NCBI GenBank assembly: GCA_029962745.1
Contig: CM057154.1
Span: 33,542,424 to 33,606,423, forward strand
Source: Echinometra lucunter
Taxonomy: Eukaryota; Echinodermata; Echinoidea; Camarodonta; Echinometridae
DNA length: 64,000 nucleotides
Direction: 5' to 3'
The notes under the pieces were generated by a model. The model was not told the origin of the DNA and made no database searches. It saw nothing but the letters and a program-made list of their open reading frames with translations. Each line of letters starts with the position of its first letter. The first letter of the stretch is position 1. The position numbers and the translations under genes were made by a program. Shown here in pieces: positions 38,369-50,228 of the stretch.

Positions 38369-38470
38369 TATAATAATAATAATAATATTCCGTTCTTGTA
38401 TAGCGCATATCACATTATTAAAACGTCTCTATGTGCTTCCAAAGGACTATAAAGGGTTATAACCCTGTAT
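38369..38470 (-). mobile_element. 3' end of a retroposon (LINE or SINE) with (TTA)n tail
   Basis: Read on the minus strand, CCTTTGGAAGCACATAGAG and then GATATGCGCTATACAAGAAC lead into a (TAT/TTA)n run at 38369-38387. A GCGCTATA-AAGAAC end followed by ATT repeats is the common 3' terminus of LINE-derived retroposons. The same logic applies to the fragment at 10150-10558. Confidence 0.5.
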
Positions 38471-39619
38471 ATGTTATATATGGGACACAAGTATCCGTAA
38501 CTAATTTTTACCCATAAATCTCTTGTTTTAAAAGAAAAATACATAAATTGGAGGGGAGGGGGCTTTCCAAATTTCCAAAATTTGGAGGGTGTCTTTAAAG
38601 CATATAAATTATATCACAGAGGGTTAAGCTGGGATTTCCTGAACAATTTCAATATTCTTTATTTTTGGTGGGGGGAAAAGGGGGAGGGATGGGTCTATAT
38701 CCAGGCACAGGACATGAATAACTAACCCCTATCATCATCTGGTTGAAAGCTGGATTATAACCTTTAGATGTTGGTAACAAGTACAACATGAGCCTGCGAG
38801 CCCCAGAGACGCAGCATGCCCCCCTGGAGTAACTAGTTTTGATTGGGTTTTATCAAATATATAAGAGAGGAAGGTCAGTGGTAGAGGGTCACATATGTAT
38901 GATGTCATGATAATCATGGAATATGTTAAATGATGCACACAGTACTCTAAAATTGATATTGATGTTATGGGTCACTGGATAGATCTCTATATGATGCATG
39001 AGGTTAAGTATTTACAACTAAAAGTATTCATCTACATCTGTGCATCTAATTCACCAGAATATCATTCTCAAATTCACTTTTATAGCAGTAATGGTCCAAG
39101 CATACACTGAGACTGAAATGATTACAGGTTTTGGTAGGCCTACTATGGAAATCAGGTGTACTTTAAAAAAAAAAAAAGATTATTTCCAAAGTTTATAAGA
39201 TTTCAGAGAATGACTAAACATCCATAGTTCTATTCTTAATATGACTTTGTGGTGTGGTGGCAAATTAATCAATTTTCCAATACAATAATACTCACCCTGG
39301 TAGCCAACACATTTAATCAATCAGTATAAGAAAGAAAGCTAGATGACACTCTCCACACACACAGATTCCACCTCCCCTTCTCCTCTTATGACTGCTCTCA
39401 ACAACAAAAGGCACATTACTCTTAACACCATTCTCAAAGATTCTTATTAGGAATATTCACATTAATATATGACAATACCAATGCTTTCTTTTTACCAAAG
39501 ATGAGTTATGCTCTCAACGTTTTAATCCTTGCATATTTTGCATAGATGAATTCCATTTGCTCCTTTAAATGCATGTATTGTCATGGTAACCAAGTGTAAG
39601 ATGCTCTCCTTTCCCTGCT
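38471..39619. other. Intronic sequence, nothing recognised
   Basis: AT-rich intron with short homopolymer runs (for example A12 near 39165). Confidence 0.5.
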
Positions 39620-40080
39620 AAGATGACAGACACTCGTAACTCACCCTTGCTCTGCGTGATATATGAAGTGTCTGCCCAGATGACATCCAGCCGAATCGAG
39701 AACTCTTCATCTATCGGATTCGCCCTGGATTATAGCCCTCTCGCGGGAGCCGAATTGAATAGGGTGCGATAAAAGACATGAGGATCAGATTCGCCAAGAT
39801 AAATGTGCGACTGATTGGCCATAACTCATTTACTATGGAGCGTGATTCCTCCGAGGAAATAACATCTGACGCTCTAATGTTTGACTGTGTGAATAAATGA
39901 TGTGGCATTGGAGCGCAGAGTGTCGCGTCCCAGAGCTGGTTTAATTCGCCAACCGGGGCGCATTCTTTAATTCCGTGAGCTGAATAATTTAGCTCCTGTG
40001 ATTTAAACAACCCATTTAGGGGCTGCATTAAGAGCATCGAAGCACCGTCCGGGGAGGGTGAGAATATTTCATGCTAAATT
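39620..40080. promoter_or_regulatory. Candidate conserved non-coding island
   Basis: A 460-bp block with higher GC and CpG content and high sequence complexity, unlike the surrounding intron. It contains AGCTGAATAATTTAGCT, a small inverted repeat around a homeodomain-like core, GCGATAAAAG and CAACCGGGGCG. A 108-codon minus-strand frame (39711-40037) overlaps but has no splice context. This is a candidate regulatory element by composition only. Confidence 0.25.
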
Positions 40081-42959
40081 CTCACTCGCATGGATTACTA
40101 AGTATCCCGTTGAATAATGAAAGGGCCTCTGCTGTGTCCACACTAAAGTAATTCATAATGGATTCTGTTGTACTGTCCAATGACAAAGTCACACTAACAA
40201 TGTGTTATTTCTGTCAAATCATTGTACAAGAGGTATATGTATGCAATAATGCAAAAGACCCTTTTAGAGTCCACAAAATTGAAACTTAGAAAAACTGAAA
40301 TCATCATAAAAACATGGCAAGAAAAAACAAACTAAATAAGTTTCTGTAGCTACAACTTGAAAGTATTCTATATTCAATACCTGGCTTAAACCATACAGTC
40401 AATTTTCTGAGGCCATGGAAAATATGAGAGGAAGTGAGAAGTGGCAGTAAGCTGCGAGACTGAGGGAGACAAAACTAAACTCTTTTTCCATATTTGAGCA
40501 AATGTGGTTGTCACATTGTTGCACACTTTTGTACAAAGGCATCAAATACATTGTGTTATCATGCAGGACTGTGGCAGCATCGTACAAAGGGCGCCCTCCC
40601 ACAGAGACACACAAATTACCAGTGTCTGTTTAAACAGCATGGTTCTCCTTCACTATCTCTATTGCTAGCTTAGAAGCCCACTAATCTCATGCTGGGCATC
40701 CCTCCATGCATCCTTCCAGCCCTACCCTGCATGAAATTGGAAAATGAATTTCTGAGACGTGAATCATGCCATTTTGGAACAATTGTTGTACTTGCTTGGT
40801 TGAGAAAGGAAGGACGGGTGAAGGAGGTTGTTGAAGGTTTGAGGAAGAGAAATGAATGTCACAGGAAACTGTAAAGTCTTTGTGTCTTGGTAACAGCATG
40901 CTACCAGATGTATGGCTTTAGTTCCATACAATCAAAAGTTCCTCCTGAATGAGTTTGTTAGATTTTGCAACGATCCAGATATGCAAAGCTGAATATTTGA
41001 AATACATAGGGTATGATTTGCCATTCAATCAACTTCCACAGAAATGAAAATGTGATATTATGCTTTCATTTATACTCACAATAATTTCTTAGATAAAAAG
41101 AACTCTTTGATCCTCGAAATAAGTGACAACTGATGTGCAAAGTGACATGAGCTCACAATTCATCTTAAGAGGAAAGAGCAGTGATCTTAATAATGAATCA
41201 AAGCACACCGTAGACAAACACTTCTTGTCATTCAGAGGTTTGAAGAAATACATAGTACTGTTAAAGACAACACTTCAAGGAGTAGGTATGTTTACCAATT
41301 ATCACCAATTAAACTGGAATTACCCATTCTTCTTTCGTTACAGTCATGCATAACATGAACAACCTATTAAAGCTAATAATTACTAATCAAACTTCCAGAC
41401 ACTGTATCTCCAGAGATAAAAAAATAAAAACACAAGGGGAAGGGGTGCATTGATGCACCTGAGGCACATGCCATAATTTACACACATGTGTCAATTTAAA
41501 CAAGTAGGAGAAGAAATTAGATGGAAAAAAGAAATAGCCTTGGTGAGTTACACATGAGGAGGATGCGGAGACATTGCTGCATGTTGCTTTTAGGGCAACG
41601 AATGCTGTATTTGACAGGGTCGAATTAAGGTCTCGGCAGGGGTACGGAAACGGGGAGTAATTTGCAATTATGACAGGGCAATAATGCTCAAGGCTTGCCA
41701 TCACTTGATAAAAGTAGGTGGTAGGTGATGTCACTGCTATCAGGATTCTTACCACCCATCAATTCTCATGACTTTGAAAATTGGAAAAAAGAAAAATGGT
41801 GAAATTATGAATACAGAAAAAGAGAATGAAAGACAATAACTTCAGAAAAAGAATAACACCTAAGAGATAAAAAAATATCTGGAGATAGCTATGAATTAGT
41901 GAAGGAAAGATGTGAATAAAAAAAGATGAAAGAAAGAAAAATAACCTCTACAAGATTGATTTTCAAAAGCTAAAAAAAAAAAATTGTTTACAGAATCATT
42001 TAAAATCTATAAATTCCTAATCATTCTTCCCTCAATGTCAATCGAGCATACTCGTAATAAAACTGAGCTGGGTTGGACAGAGTCTTCCATCAACAATCAG
42101 CGTTTAAACAGAAAATTGGGTTTGAAGTGGATTTAAATGAGAGTTTTCCAGAGATTTTTGGTAGAAAGTGAACAGACCCCCTGCATAACTGGCTGACTGT
42201 ATCAACAACAGCTGTCAGAGTGAGTTTGTCTAGCGAGCATGATCGAGAACAAACTCTCAAATCAAAATGAGTTAATACTCCAGCCCTGCTGTGTTGGCTC
42301 ACTGCGAAGAAAACAAAATTCAACTTTATCGGCGCTAATTCTATTACAGCTTCATCTGGGCTTTTCTGACAGGACACGGCCAACAGAAGGAGTAACAGCA
42401 GGGGAATTATTGAGGGTTTCCGCAGAGGAAAATGCGCCAAATAAATCAACATGATTTAACAAATTTGGTCAGATTAGCCACGACAAAGCTAGGTGACTTT
42501 CCTACTAGGATAAAAGTATTATAAGCCTACGACTGTCTGTGAATGAGCTTTATCTTGTCAAATAGGGCTTGAGTGTGATATGGGAACACAGTCGCGTATT
42601 GTCTCTCCAGCACTCGAGGACTCTTGTCGCACTGCTCCCTCGAGCGTTTGATTTCGGACAACTGTCTCTGGCTCGCAAGGGAGGAAAGGCGTAATTAGCC
42701 ACCGCAGTATTGATTCCAAAAAGTGCAACCGATGTGTCGCCTGGAATTATACTCACTCAAGACACTTGGCTAGCTAATGCATGGGATGAGTATTCCTTAC
42801 TATAACGCCCAAGCAACCATAAACACACGGTGGCTGCATCTTATAGAACCCCCCTCCCCCCCCCCCAAGAGTGCAAGCCTACACTCCCTCTAGGAATACC
42901 CTGCAGCTATCATGACTGACCTATTGGTATTAATGCTTCACAGGCCAGCGAATGAATAC
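40081..42959. other. Intronic sequence with a GC-richer patch, no supported gene
   Basis: AT-rich intron. 42060-42780 is GC-richer with CpG dinucleotides and may be regulatory. A C-rich run lies at about 42849-42866. Confidence 0.4.
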
Positions 42960-43084
42960 CATAACTTATTACCTGCATCTAAAATAGGGGGATCTCTGCG
43001 ATGATCACATCCATTCGGGTGCGGTATCGGCCTTCTCTACCAAATACAAGACTGGCTTGCCACACACCACGCAGATGGTGCTAG

Positions 43085-43111
43085 TCCCTAGGGGCGAGAG
43101 CCCACTAGGGA
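43085..43111 (+). other. Strong hairpin with GAGA (GNRA-type) tetraloop in a GC-rich island
   Basis: TCCCTAGGGGC at 43085-43095, loop GAGA at 43096-43099 and GCCCACTAGGGA at 43100-43111 form an 11-bp stem with one bulged A. It lies within a GC-richer block (about 42960-43400). As RNA on the plus strand the loop would be a GNRA tetraloop. No known RNA family is recognised. Confidence 0.35.
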
Positions 43112-43399
43112 AGGCCACACTAAGCCCCCGTCCATGCCAAGTGAGACTATCCCCTAATCCAGATAATCGTGCTGTTGGCTGTCGCTAATAAAAAGGTGTC
43201 ATCACTCAGACAAATGAGTAGGTCTGGTGGATTACCCTAGCTCCTGATCCTTCTCACTCAAAGCCTCCCAGAGGTCTTGCCTCCGCTTCTCCCATCTCAC
43301 CATGGCAACCACCGCACTTCATCTTGAGGGGGTGATGGCAGGAGATGGTGGAGAGAACTTGACAGCTTGGAGAGGTTAATAAGCACTTCAGATGACACA

Positions 43400-43794
43400 G
43401 AAATTATGAAATATAAATCCTAGCATGGATGGGTGCTTGAAAAAAGCTGTTGAGTAGAGCGTAACATCTGTCAAAAACTTGCATACCCATTTCTGAAACA
43501 AGCCTTCAGCCTCTCCACAGCTTCATAACAGAATTACCAAGTCCAAAGTACTGATCTTTCTCTCTAAATAAATGCAATATCCATTTCTCAAAGAGCTGAG
43601 AAAATCAAAATAAAATAAACACAAAAGGGTGATATTAATATTTGATTACCTAGGTTCATTACAACATAACCACTGCTGCATTTACTCAATAACATTCAGT
43701 ATGCAAAAAGGGGTTGTGCACTGCATGAAATAAGAAAAACTGGAATAGGAGAAAACAGCATAGAGAGTAAAAGTAAGAACATCAACTGAGTTTT
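43400..43794. other. Intronic sequence, nothing recognised
   Basis: AT-rich unique-looking intron. Confidence 0.5.
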
Positions 43795-43990
43795 ATTTAC
43801 CCAGGGTAGCCACATGAGTGTACCACTGCTCTTCCTGCAGGCCTGGCAAACATTATTACCCCACCTTCAACCAGGGAAAAAAAAAATTTTTGCCGGAGCC
43901 ATTTTTCTAATTGGTCACAAATTCACGAGAGCCATTTTTCAATTTCAGAGAGCCATTTTTTAGGTTGCCAGAGGCATTTTCAAAATAAAA
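43795..43990 (-). mobile_element. Possible retroposon 3' end with short internal repeats
   Basis: On the minus strand the sequence runs through repeated AAAAATGGCTCTC-like units (four degenerate copies, 43890-43985), then CCTGGTTGAAGGTGGGGTAA, then GGCTACCCTGGGTAAATAAA. The GGGTAAATAAA end resembles 3' termini of LINE-type retroposons in marine invertebrates. No coding part is present. Confidence 0.35.
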
Positions 43991-44212
43991 AAAGAGAAAA
44001 ATATCGCTTGTAATTATTAATATTTTACGAACGTTAAATTTGAAGTTATGTTGTTTAGTGGCCCATGAAGGGAATATGGACGGGTTTACACTGGGGCTGC
44101 GACATGTATACAACCATTCGTGCAAACGTCCGATCGCCAACTATTCGTGTATGATGGGAGGTTGGGTGTCCGGACACGTAACAAAAATGAAGCCTTCTTT
44201 TTTGTCTTTGGA

Positions 44213-44708
44213 TTAAAGGCATTGGCTAACTTTGTGAGTAGCTGATTTAAAAAATTCTCAAACTAAGATGAAACATGTGTATGAATACTTGTATTTGTAC
44301 TCAAAAACCCTGAAACCAACCATAATTTGGAATGAAAAAGTGTAAGTTAGACACAAACGGCGATTTTATTATCCTTCGTCTCACGAGACAATCACTAAGA
44401 GGACCACTTTGCTTGAATTTGAAAATGCCGTTATGTGCCTCCCGCAGAATGATACGCCAATACACACAGTACGGTAAGGTGAGTCATACGCGCATGCGCA
44501 CTCCTTATGTCTATTCTGGGCAACCGACCCTCGTATATTTTTCAAACATTGGCTCACATTTTTAATATTTAAAAATACTTCCTGTGGATATTATACTTTG
44601 AAGCTTTCAGACTGGTATTTTTACACTATAACCCTTATGTTTATCCCATTTTCAAGTAACAAAACAAGATTTTTTTTAAATCATAACAATGTTAGCCAAT
44701 GCCTTTAA
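44213..44708. mobile_element. Kolobok-like MITE with TTAA target duplications
   Basis: TTAA at 44213-44216 and 44705-44708 flank a 488-bp element. It starts AGGCATTGGCTAAC and ends with the exact reverse complement; the match resumes further in (GATTTAAAAAA). TTAA duplication with AGG-starting termini fits the Kolobok superfamily. The interior has no transposase but contains the palindrome CGCGCATGCGCA at 44489-44500. Confidence 0.75.
44489..44500. promoter_or_regulatory. Perfect NRF1-type palindrome inside the MITE
   Basis: CGCGCATGCGCA matches the NRF1 consensus YGCGCAYGCGCR at every position. It is carried by the transposon interior. Binding is inferred. Confidence 0.4.
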
Positions 44709-46097
44709 ACAAAAACTATGCATTGAAGATTGCTAATCATCATCAATAATTGTTCTTTATAATATTGTCTAACACTTTGTGCTAAAAATGTTAAGAAATA
44801 TTGCTTGTAAACTTTTTCAAATAGCTGTTTAAAATCAACTGTCCGGATACACAACCTGTCCAGACACACCCCAACTAGGCATACAATTTCTGCCGTCCGT
44901 GTACACGCAGTACGTAATGTGTTGTAATGTGTATGAGAGCAAAAAGAAAAAAAAATAACAGCAATTTAATTACAAGTAATCCCCCCAATCAGGCCAGAGC
45001 AAAAACCCACACACTAGTGCACGGTCATTGTGATATGATCATTATTTTTTGCTTTCGCAATTGGGCCACCCGTGCGGCAGGGCAGCGGGGCCGACTCAGT
45101 TGACAGCGCAGCCAAAGAAAAACCCTGCATAATCTTGCATGTTGTCTCTAGCATCACCGAATACAACCCACTCTAGATAGGTTCTTTCGGCAACACGTAT
45201 GATCTCTGTATAAAAGCAGAGCGTGCATTGATTTCCAGGCTAGTCTGAGCAGTCTATCTTTCAGCGAGCCCCTCGCGGAAATGTATGTGTTTTGTATGGG
45301 GAGCAGCTGAGTATCGCAGCGGATTTTCATAGCCCACATGTGACACTTAATGTTCGCACGCACACGCCAATACTTTGCATTACATTAGGTTGATGTCTTG
45401 GACTAGGCTGGGCACATAGATGTATGGATTACGCATTCAAATGGATCCGGACAAAATGGCGGAGTAAACTGGGAACGATTTTATTTTTTCTGATCGCTCT
45501 CTCTATTGGGTAGGCGAGTGCGATTTCAAAGCTTGTGGGAGCGAAATCGCTCAACACTCCCATGTATTTTTTTCGCTGCCTTCAACACACCTGGGTTGAG
45601 AGGGACACATATGGGTGAAACACCTCGTCCAAGGATGCAAGCACCAAGCAAGGATCAAACTCAGAACCTCTGGTATGAGAGCCTTCATCACTTTACCCTG
45701 GTGCTCCCTAATCAATAACATGAATGAAACTACGTATTCTTTTTTTCTAGCACTTATTTGAGATATATCTGAGAATGGTAAGAAGATCAGAAGATGACGA
45801 TTTAGAATTGGGGTTAGATCCATCTTGGGAGAAGGTGATGGAGCATGGGAAGATTGTGGTAAGGGGTGAAAAGGATGAAAGGTAAGGAGTGAAGAAAAAG
45901 AACGGGAGGGGCATCAGACAATGGTGACAGAGAGCCCAGAGAGGTAAGGGTGTAGAAGAGAAAGAGGAGGAGAAACTCATGAACCTGGGAAAGATATCTG
46001 TGATATAGGTAATGAATGAAGATCAAAAGGAAGATGAAGATGGAGGAGGAATTATGTATCAAGTGCTGTATATGACATTATATAAATCTTGCATTGA
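44709..46097. other. Intronic sequence with a GC-rich patch
   Basis: 45050-45480 is GC-richer (GCGGCAGGGCAGCGGGGCC, then other CpG-containing sequence) and includes the YY1-like GGACAAAATGGCGGAG at 45449-45464. The remainder is purine-rich intron (about 45770-46060). Confidence 0.4.
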
Positions 46098-49000
46098 ACA
46101 TTAGAGAACTAAGAGGGTTTTTTTTTTTTTTTTTAGGGGGAAGGATAACCAAAAAAAAAAAGATTCCAAATTAAATATGAAGGAAAGTAAAGAAGAAGGT
46201 CATGAATGATGAAGAAAAGAAGAAGGAATGGAAGGCCTTGTCAATCTCCACACCAATGATAGAAGGCAGTATCCCGGCCACAGAAGTGATCAGGAAAGGT
46301 ATCTCTCTTGCAAAATTCCCTGATTTAATTTGAAATGCACTCCGGATTGCCGTGGAAACCCTCTCAAATCCCATCCCAATCTGTGACAGGTGATTGCCTG
46401 GAAAGAACCACCAAGTCATGCATAATCGTGGTAGCCTGCTGACTCCAGAGGTTGAAAGGGGGGAGACAACAGAGCTGCATGGTTTGCAGTTCATTGAACA
46501 AGGGTGTTTGAGAATTCATCAGCTGTATCAATGTAAAGTTTAGATAATTCTGAAGGCTTGTTGTCTCCCCCCCCCCCCCCCCCCATGTGCCTAAAATAAT
46601 TGACTCTAAAAACTGAAGCCTTATGAATTCCCCTTAGCCATTGGTTTACAAAAGGAAATCATTATTTGAGAGAATGGTTGATTTATTGAAAGGTTCACAG
46701 CTCAGTGCAGACTATTTTTAGTGCAGACCAAAAGTGGAAGAATTAATTAAAACAGCAATAGTTTACTCCCACACTACAAATTCATCAACACCCCCCCCCC
46801 CCCCCTCCCCCCTCTCCCCTTCCCCATCCCTTCCCTTAAGGAACTCTGAAGTGGAATTGTTGTTTGGGGGAAATAACAGCCAATGATTACACACCATAAT
46901 GGAAGTCAATGACTTTGACTTCAAAAACGGTTATCACAAGTGCTATACTAAGTACACAATCTTCACACATAATGGTCAGCAAGGCCTTTCCCACAAGCAA
47001 GAAAGGGACCTCTTGAATAAAGATGTCACTGGAAAGATCATAGAAAGGAAAGTAAAACCAAAATTGGAGGTTGTTCACACAAGAAAATATCAAACAAAAT
47101 AGCAGACTATAATTCACTTTTTTAAATATAATTCACTTTTTTTAAGCTGCCCACAGAGCAAAAAATAAAAAAATAAATAAATAAATACATAACATAAACA
47201 AATTTCAATAAATTCCTAATATCACCATTACTGTAACCTGTATCAGTTTACGGGATCTTGAGAGAAATAAACTGAATAGAATAAAAAAATAATTTTAAAA
47301 AAGAGGTTTGTGTTTTGTCAGTTGTCAAGCACCATTTCAAACTTCCGATATTAATCCTCAAATATATCAGAGAACTGTCAGAGGTGCATTTAGACTGGAT
47401 AATGAAAATCTAGTAGCAAATAAACAATTTATGTTGTAAGAAGTTTTTTTTTTTGTCAATGTTTATTGAAATTCCAATTGATAGAGTTGAAAAAAGATCT
47501 AAAAGACATTTAACTCTAATCAAGGATATCACGACAAATCCCAGATATTTGTCACAAGATGGAGATATGCTTAACTAGTATAAGTTGAGCTAATGAAAAT
47601 GCTCATCTCTAAATCCTCAATAGGAATAAACTATGAAGGATTCAATTGTTTACTACCGTACTCTAAACCAATCACTAAGTAGTCTCATAGGCATGCACTT
47701 AAACTAATCTTCTGCTTTTGAGATAGAAATATATTTTGAGAAGGATATCAGCTTGGATTAATTGTGAATTGTTTATCATGCAGAAAATATAACAGTTCTG
47801 ATCAGCAAAATAAGCAATGGAAATTTTCTTCAAATAAAAAAATTAAAAAAGTACAAGTATCTTTGCTCATCACCTTCAAGATTTGACAGGTTTGACCCTG
47901 CAGATTTTGCTGAGGAAAGATACACCATAAAAGAAAATATCACAGATTTTATGCACATTACAGATGACATTCTCTGCATACGTATATGTTAATTGTCATG
48001 ATTACAGTTTTAAAAATTGGCTTTTCACTGTTCTGTAGCAATTTTGTTAAGCTATAAAAAAAACACTTTGAGAGAAAAACAAAAAGCAGATGTCAATAGG
48101 TCTCCTAGTTCAACAGATTTCATGTCAATGTGTGATCAAAATGACTTCCTAATCTAAGATTCATATGGATATCATTAGAAAAGAAGTAAATACATAGCAC
48201 AACCCATACACTGCATGATAACTAAAGAATTAACAGACAAAAAAAACAACACAATGGTAATAAAGATCATGTGTGACACCAAAGCAACGTAGAAAAATTT
48301 GATACAGCATTGCGGTTTCCTGATACATTTACCAGGACCCAAACCACAAACATGATCTGATAAACGGCTATCACGCAAACTTCAGCAAAACAGGGTAAAA
48401 AAATATATATCCGTGTCTGGGAAACAAACTAGTTGATAAGCCTCCCATGACAACACAGCTAAAACCCCTCATCCTCCAATATCTATGCTAATTGCTAGCA
48501 AACCTGGGGTAATCTATAGCCTAAAGTGCCTGCTTCTTTTAATCCCATCCTCTTATCCTTCCTTAATCTACAGGGATATTACTGCTGCATCCTTCCCCAT
48601 GCCAACCGTTCAATTTACAGATAAATCCTTGCTTTGAGGCAAACTAAAATGTACTTTGAGAGCTGAAAGGGAGTCTACTTCTTCTAATGCTGCTCTTCAA
48701 AAAAAATGAAGGATTTAATTGGGTATATATTTTAACTATCTATCTCCTTCATCCATTAATATGAGGCTGAGTGACTATTTCTGGGTCAACTACAGTAAGA
48801 GATATGCTGTAATCGATATTCAGTACAGCGATATTCAGACTACTCTTTAGATTATGCTTTTTCCCTCATCTTTGGTCATTTTATATCACTATCAATTTTG
48901 AGGGGAAGAGAGAGTATGTTCATATTGCTACAACTAGAGCACAACCCAATGGTCATGATGATAGCTGACCAAACTGTAGAATTTTATGTACACACTATAG

Positions 49001-50073
49001 CAAGATGAATACATGGAACATAATGGTATTTTCAGTTGGATACTGCATGGTTCATATTCTTAAAGATGATTTTTAAACAGAGTGTATCTTGGCCCATTCC
49101 CCCCCCCCCCCCATTACTATTATCATGCTTGTTCCATGAAATCTGTCTCCTAATGAGACTTTTGTTACACCAGCATTAAGAGGAGTATTCCATTCTAATT
49201 CTGGGGGAAACGTTAAAAGTAGAGCATTTCAAAAGGGTTCAATCAGTAGATGATGTCCTTATTTCAATTCAAACTTCTTTGTCTCCAGTCTAACTAGGCT
49301 CCCTCCCGTCCCCTTTATAAAAAGGAGAATGAAAGCAGATGGTTCGACCCAAAAAGTTGGAAATCCATATTTTTCTCCCCTAATTCCAAGAAAAGTTGAT
49401 AAGGGTATTAGAATGGAAAATACAAAGAGGGCTGATATGCATTATTTATATTCTGTTTTGTGCCATTACTGCTGAGCCGCTTCCAGAGGGGAAAGCTTCA
49501 TCCCTTTGGTGTGGGGTTTTTTTTTTTCTCCACCATTTTTTATTTTTTATCTTTAAAGGGAGGAAAAGATGCTCTCCATAAATCCTCCATAATTCATGCA
49601 TTACAGGGAGAACAATGGGATATAACATTGACAAATATGGCTGCACGGATGCGCCACACAAGCAAAGGGCTAACCACAAACATACTTACCCGGGATTAAA
49701 GGAATAAATCAGATTATTTTATGATGGATCTGGGACAATCCATTGATAATTGAAAGAGCTGGCATGAGTCCACCATGAAGAGCTGACAGGATTTTCTAAT
49801 CAAACTGGGCTAATACCATTATTACCATTCCCATGTCATATAGCTGCAATATATGACTAACATCTGAGTGAAACTGCAACAACAAATATGATATACATCA
49901 AGCAAGGTATTACAATTTGTTATAAAACACAATCTACATGAGCAGTATAAAGATCAAATCATGCTAATAAACTGTAAATGGCTCAATCTTTTTAAAATAC
50001 TTTTAAAAAAGAAGAAATAAAGTTTGAAAACATATATTATGGTTGTCACTTTATACTTCAAAGACAACCTGTT
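46098..50073. other. Intronic sequence with homopolymer tracts, no supported gene
   Basis: AT-rich intron. It has a T tract near 46115, C tracts near 46567-46584, 46791-46806 and 49097-49113, and an (AAAT)n run near 47160-47190. The sequence ending AACTGAATAGAATAAAAAAA at about 47290 may be a retroposon tail. No exon was recognised. Confidence 0.45.
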
Positions 50074-50228
50074 ACACTTGACATTTTTTTAGATCAGAAA
50101 TTAATCTAAGAGAATTTTAATTAGGGATAACTCTAAAACTAGATTAAAAATTATATTCTAAATCAGATTAAGATTTTTAATCGAATTTTGGAGCTGTCTC
50201 TGATTTAAATCTAAGAAATTTAGAGTGT
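50074..50228. mobile_element. Possible small MITE, AT-rich with imperfect inverted ends
   Basis: ACACTTGACATTTTTTTAGAT at left (50074-50094, written here at its boundary only) and the complement of ACACTCTAAATTTCTTAGAT at right (50209-50228) match imperfectly. Inside, CTCTAAAACTAGATTAAAAA pairs with a later CTCCAAAATTCGATTAAAAA in inverted orientation. The nested inverted repeats suggest an old foldback element. Confidence 0.3.

Noticed and set aside
39711..40037. 108-codon minus-strand frame in the GC-richer block
   Set aside because: No splice signals at suitable places and no family resemblance; the block is better described as non-coding island.
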